A stretch of DNA of 64,000 nt from an uncultured Bacteroidia bacterium (GTDB taxonomy: Bacteria; Bacteroidota; Bacteroidia; Bacteroidales; Prolixibacteraceae), in assembly GCA_903918045.1 (NCBI GenBank), contig CAIXCY010000230.1, positions 1 through 64,000 of the forward strand, read 5' to 3'. Numbering within the stretch: position 1 is the first letter of the stretch; each line of letters opens with the position of its first letter. Under the pieces are notes generated by a model. That model saw only the letters and a list, made by a program, of their open reading frames with translations, did not search any database and had not been told where the DNA came from. The position numbers and the translations under genes are program-made. Shown here piece after piece: positions 62,889 to 64,000 of the stretch.

Positions 62889-63938
62889 ATGATTTCTCCA
62901 ATGCTTAATGGATTGCTTCTTCCATTTTTGGTCGCTATGTTCCTGGCAATTAATATGGGTGGTAGCGGAACCTCACCATCATTTGCAACAGCTTATGGGT
63001 CAGGAATGTTGCGGAGAGATCTGATTCCTGGACTGTTTGGGTTGTGTGTCCTTGTGGGAGCGTTGCTTGCGGGAAAGAATACCGCAATCACTTTGGGAAA
63101 GGGGATTATTCCTGCAGATAGCCTCAATTATGTATTGACTACGATAATTCTTTTTTCAGTGGCACTCTCGCTTCTTTTTGCCAATCTATTGGGAGTTCCT
63201 CAATCAACTTCCCAATCAACGGTGCTTGCACTGGCAGCCCCTGCCCATTATATGGGACAATTAAATTCAACCAAGCTTTTTACAGAGATCATTCCTACAT
63301 GGATTATTTTGCCGATAATCTCATTTGGAATCATGTATTTAATATCAATGGTATCTATCAGACGATTCGATATCAAACATCCGGGCTATTTTTTAACACT
63401 AAAAAGACAGTCGCTTTTTCGGTGGGTTGTGATAATCACAAGTTGCTATGTTGCCTTTTCAATCGGATCGAATAATGTTGCAAATGCTTCAGGGCCTATC
63501 ACTTCCATGATTACCAATGAATTGCATATAAATCCTACAGGTGGAAATTTCGTATTGATCATGATTCTAGGGACTCTAATCATCGCCCCTTCATTTGCGA
63601 TCGGGAGTTCGGTTTTTGGCCGGAAACTGATTGTTAAGACAGGCACGGAGATAACTGATATTGGCAAAGTTGAGGCTTCAATTATTTCTGTAATCACAGC
63701 AACCTTATTACTTTCTGCTTCAATCAGCAGGGGAATTCCCACCTCACTTGTTCAACTCAATACGTTTGCAATTCTTGCCCTAAGTGTGTCCAAAAAAGGA
63801 TGGAAGGAAACTTTTGCCAATAAAGTTGTTAAACGGCTTTGGCTGATCTGGTTTATTGCCCCGATAGTCTCGTTTTCACTCTCGTACTTTCTGACTATTT
63901 TAGCCGATCAGGCCGGAATGTTACATCTTCGATATTGA
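62889..63938 (+). CDS. PiT-family inorganic anion permease (phosphate or sulfate, CysP-like)
   Basis: A 349-residue inner-membrane protein with about ten hydrophobic helices. The second half-repeat has G-S-N-N-V-A-N-A-S-G-P, the PiT signature. The first half-repeat has I-N-M-G-G-S-G-T-S-P-S-F-A-T-A-Y-G-S-G, lacking the usual G-A-N-D-V-A-N-A. As I remember it, Bacillus CysP, a PiT-family sulfate permease, has a similar N-terminal motif. Sulfate is therefore as possible as phosphate. It has its own well-formed promoter and no phoU-like DUF47 neighbour in view. Confidence 0.85.
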   Translation: MISPMLNGLLLPFLVAMFLAINMGGSGTSPSFATAYGSGMLRRDLIPGLFGLCVLVGALLAGKNTAITLGKGIIPADSLNYVLTTIILFSVALSLLFANLLGVPQSTSQSTVLALAAPAHYMGQLNSTKLFTEIIPTWIILPIISFGIMYLISMVSIRRFDIKHPGYFLTLKRQSLFRWVVIITSCYVAFSIGSNNVANASGPITSMITNELHINPTGGNFVLIMILGTLIIAPSFAIGSSVFGRKLIVKTGTEITDIGKVEASIISVITATLLLSASISRGIPTSLVQLNTFAILALSVSKKGWKETFANKVVKRLWLIWFIAPIVSFSLSYFLTILADQAGMLHLRY

Positions 63939-64000
63939 GCCAAATCCAGTTGATGTTTTCTTTAATTCTTTATCCAGTTCTCCCATATCCTGAAAATGGT

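Noticed and set aside
63962-64000. Possible end of a minus-strand gene at the right edge
   Set aside because: Two frames stay open to the edge and 12 to 25 residues are too few to choose between them.

Overview
This window is chromosomal DNA from a member of the Bacteroidota, most likely order Bacteroidales/Marinilabiliales. The evidence is a SusC/SusD pair with a divergent reg_prop/Y_Y_Y/LuxR-type regulator, a fused FeoA-FeoB iron transporter, DUF4249 next to a TonB receptor, GTP-type PEP carboxykinase, the aroQ-xerD arrangement, and repeated TAnnTTTG/TAnnTTCG promoter elements typical of the phylum. No phage, transposase, CRISPR array or rRNA was found. One tRNA (Arg, ACG) is present.

Layout. 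Positions 1-2860: a 5'-truncated unknown gene, a small UVR-motif-like protein, a WYL-domain regulator, a decayed minus-strand gene, and tRNA-Arg with its own terminator. Positions 3.1-8.4 kb: a secreted protein of unknown function, the FeoAB iron transporter with its small Cys-rich partner, and a small membrane protein. Positions 8.4-11.8 kb (minus): alcohol dehydrogenase, ornithine carbamoyltransferase and carbamate kinase. Positions 12.0-15.2 kb: ftsK and a LolA-like carrier, ending in a perfect 15-bp bidirectional hairpin shared with a convergent GH36-like glycosidase. Positions 17.4-25.4 kb: an outer-membrane barrel, pyruvate kinase, AroQ, a XerD-type recombinase, an XRE-cupin regulator, an aminotransferase and PEP carboxykinase. 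Positions 25.6-32.8 kb: an LtaS-like sulfatase, a PTPS/QueD protein, TetR plus a KAS III-like enzyme, a Tat-exported isomerase-like TIM barrel, a DUF2721 protein and a CorC/HlyC CBS protein. Positions 33.0-37.0 kb: a YgiQ radical-SAM protein and, divergently, an OlsF-like double acyltransferase.

Positions 37.1-53.9 kb form a polysaccharide utilization locus (PUL): a membrane-spanning regulator faces SusC, SusD, a double-LamG lipoprotein, two tandem GH144-type lipoproteins, a GH43-like enzyme and a GH3 beta-glucosidase. GH144 with GH3 points to beta-1,2-glucan as the likely substrate. A 10-bp GC-rich hairpin separates the binding/transport genes from the enzyme genes.

Positions 54.0-61.0 kb (minus) form a five-gene envelope cluster: a TonB receptor with an STN domain, a DUF4249 lipoprotein, an MG2/plug-like exported protein, an unknown exported protein, and an alpha-acetolactate decarboxylase that carries a lipoprotein signal. 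The predicted export of a normally cytoplasmic enzyme, together with this receptor cluster, is the least expected combination in the window. The window ends with a dGTPase-like HD protein and a PiT-family anion transporter resembling CysP.
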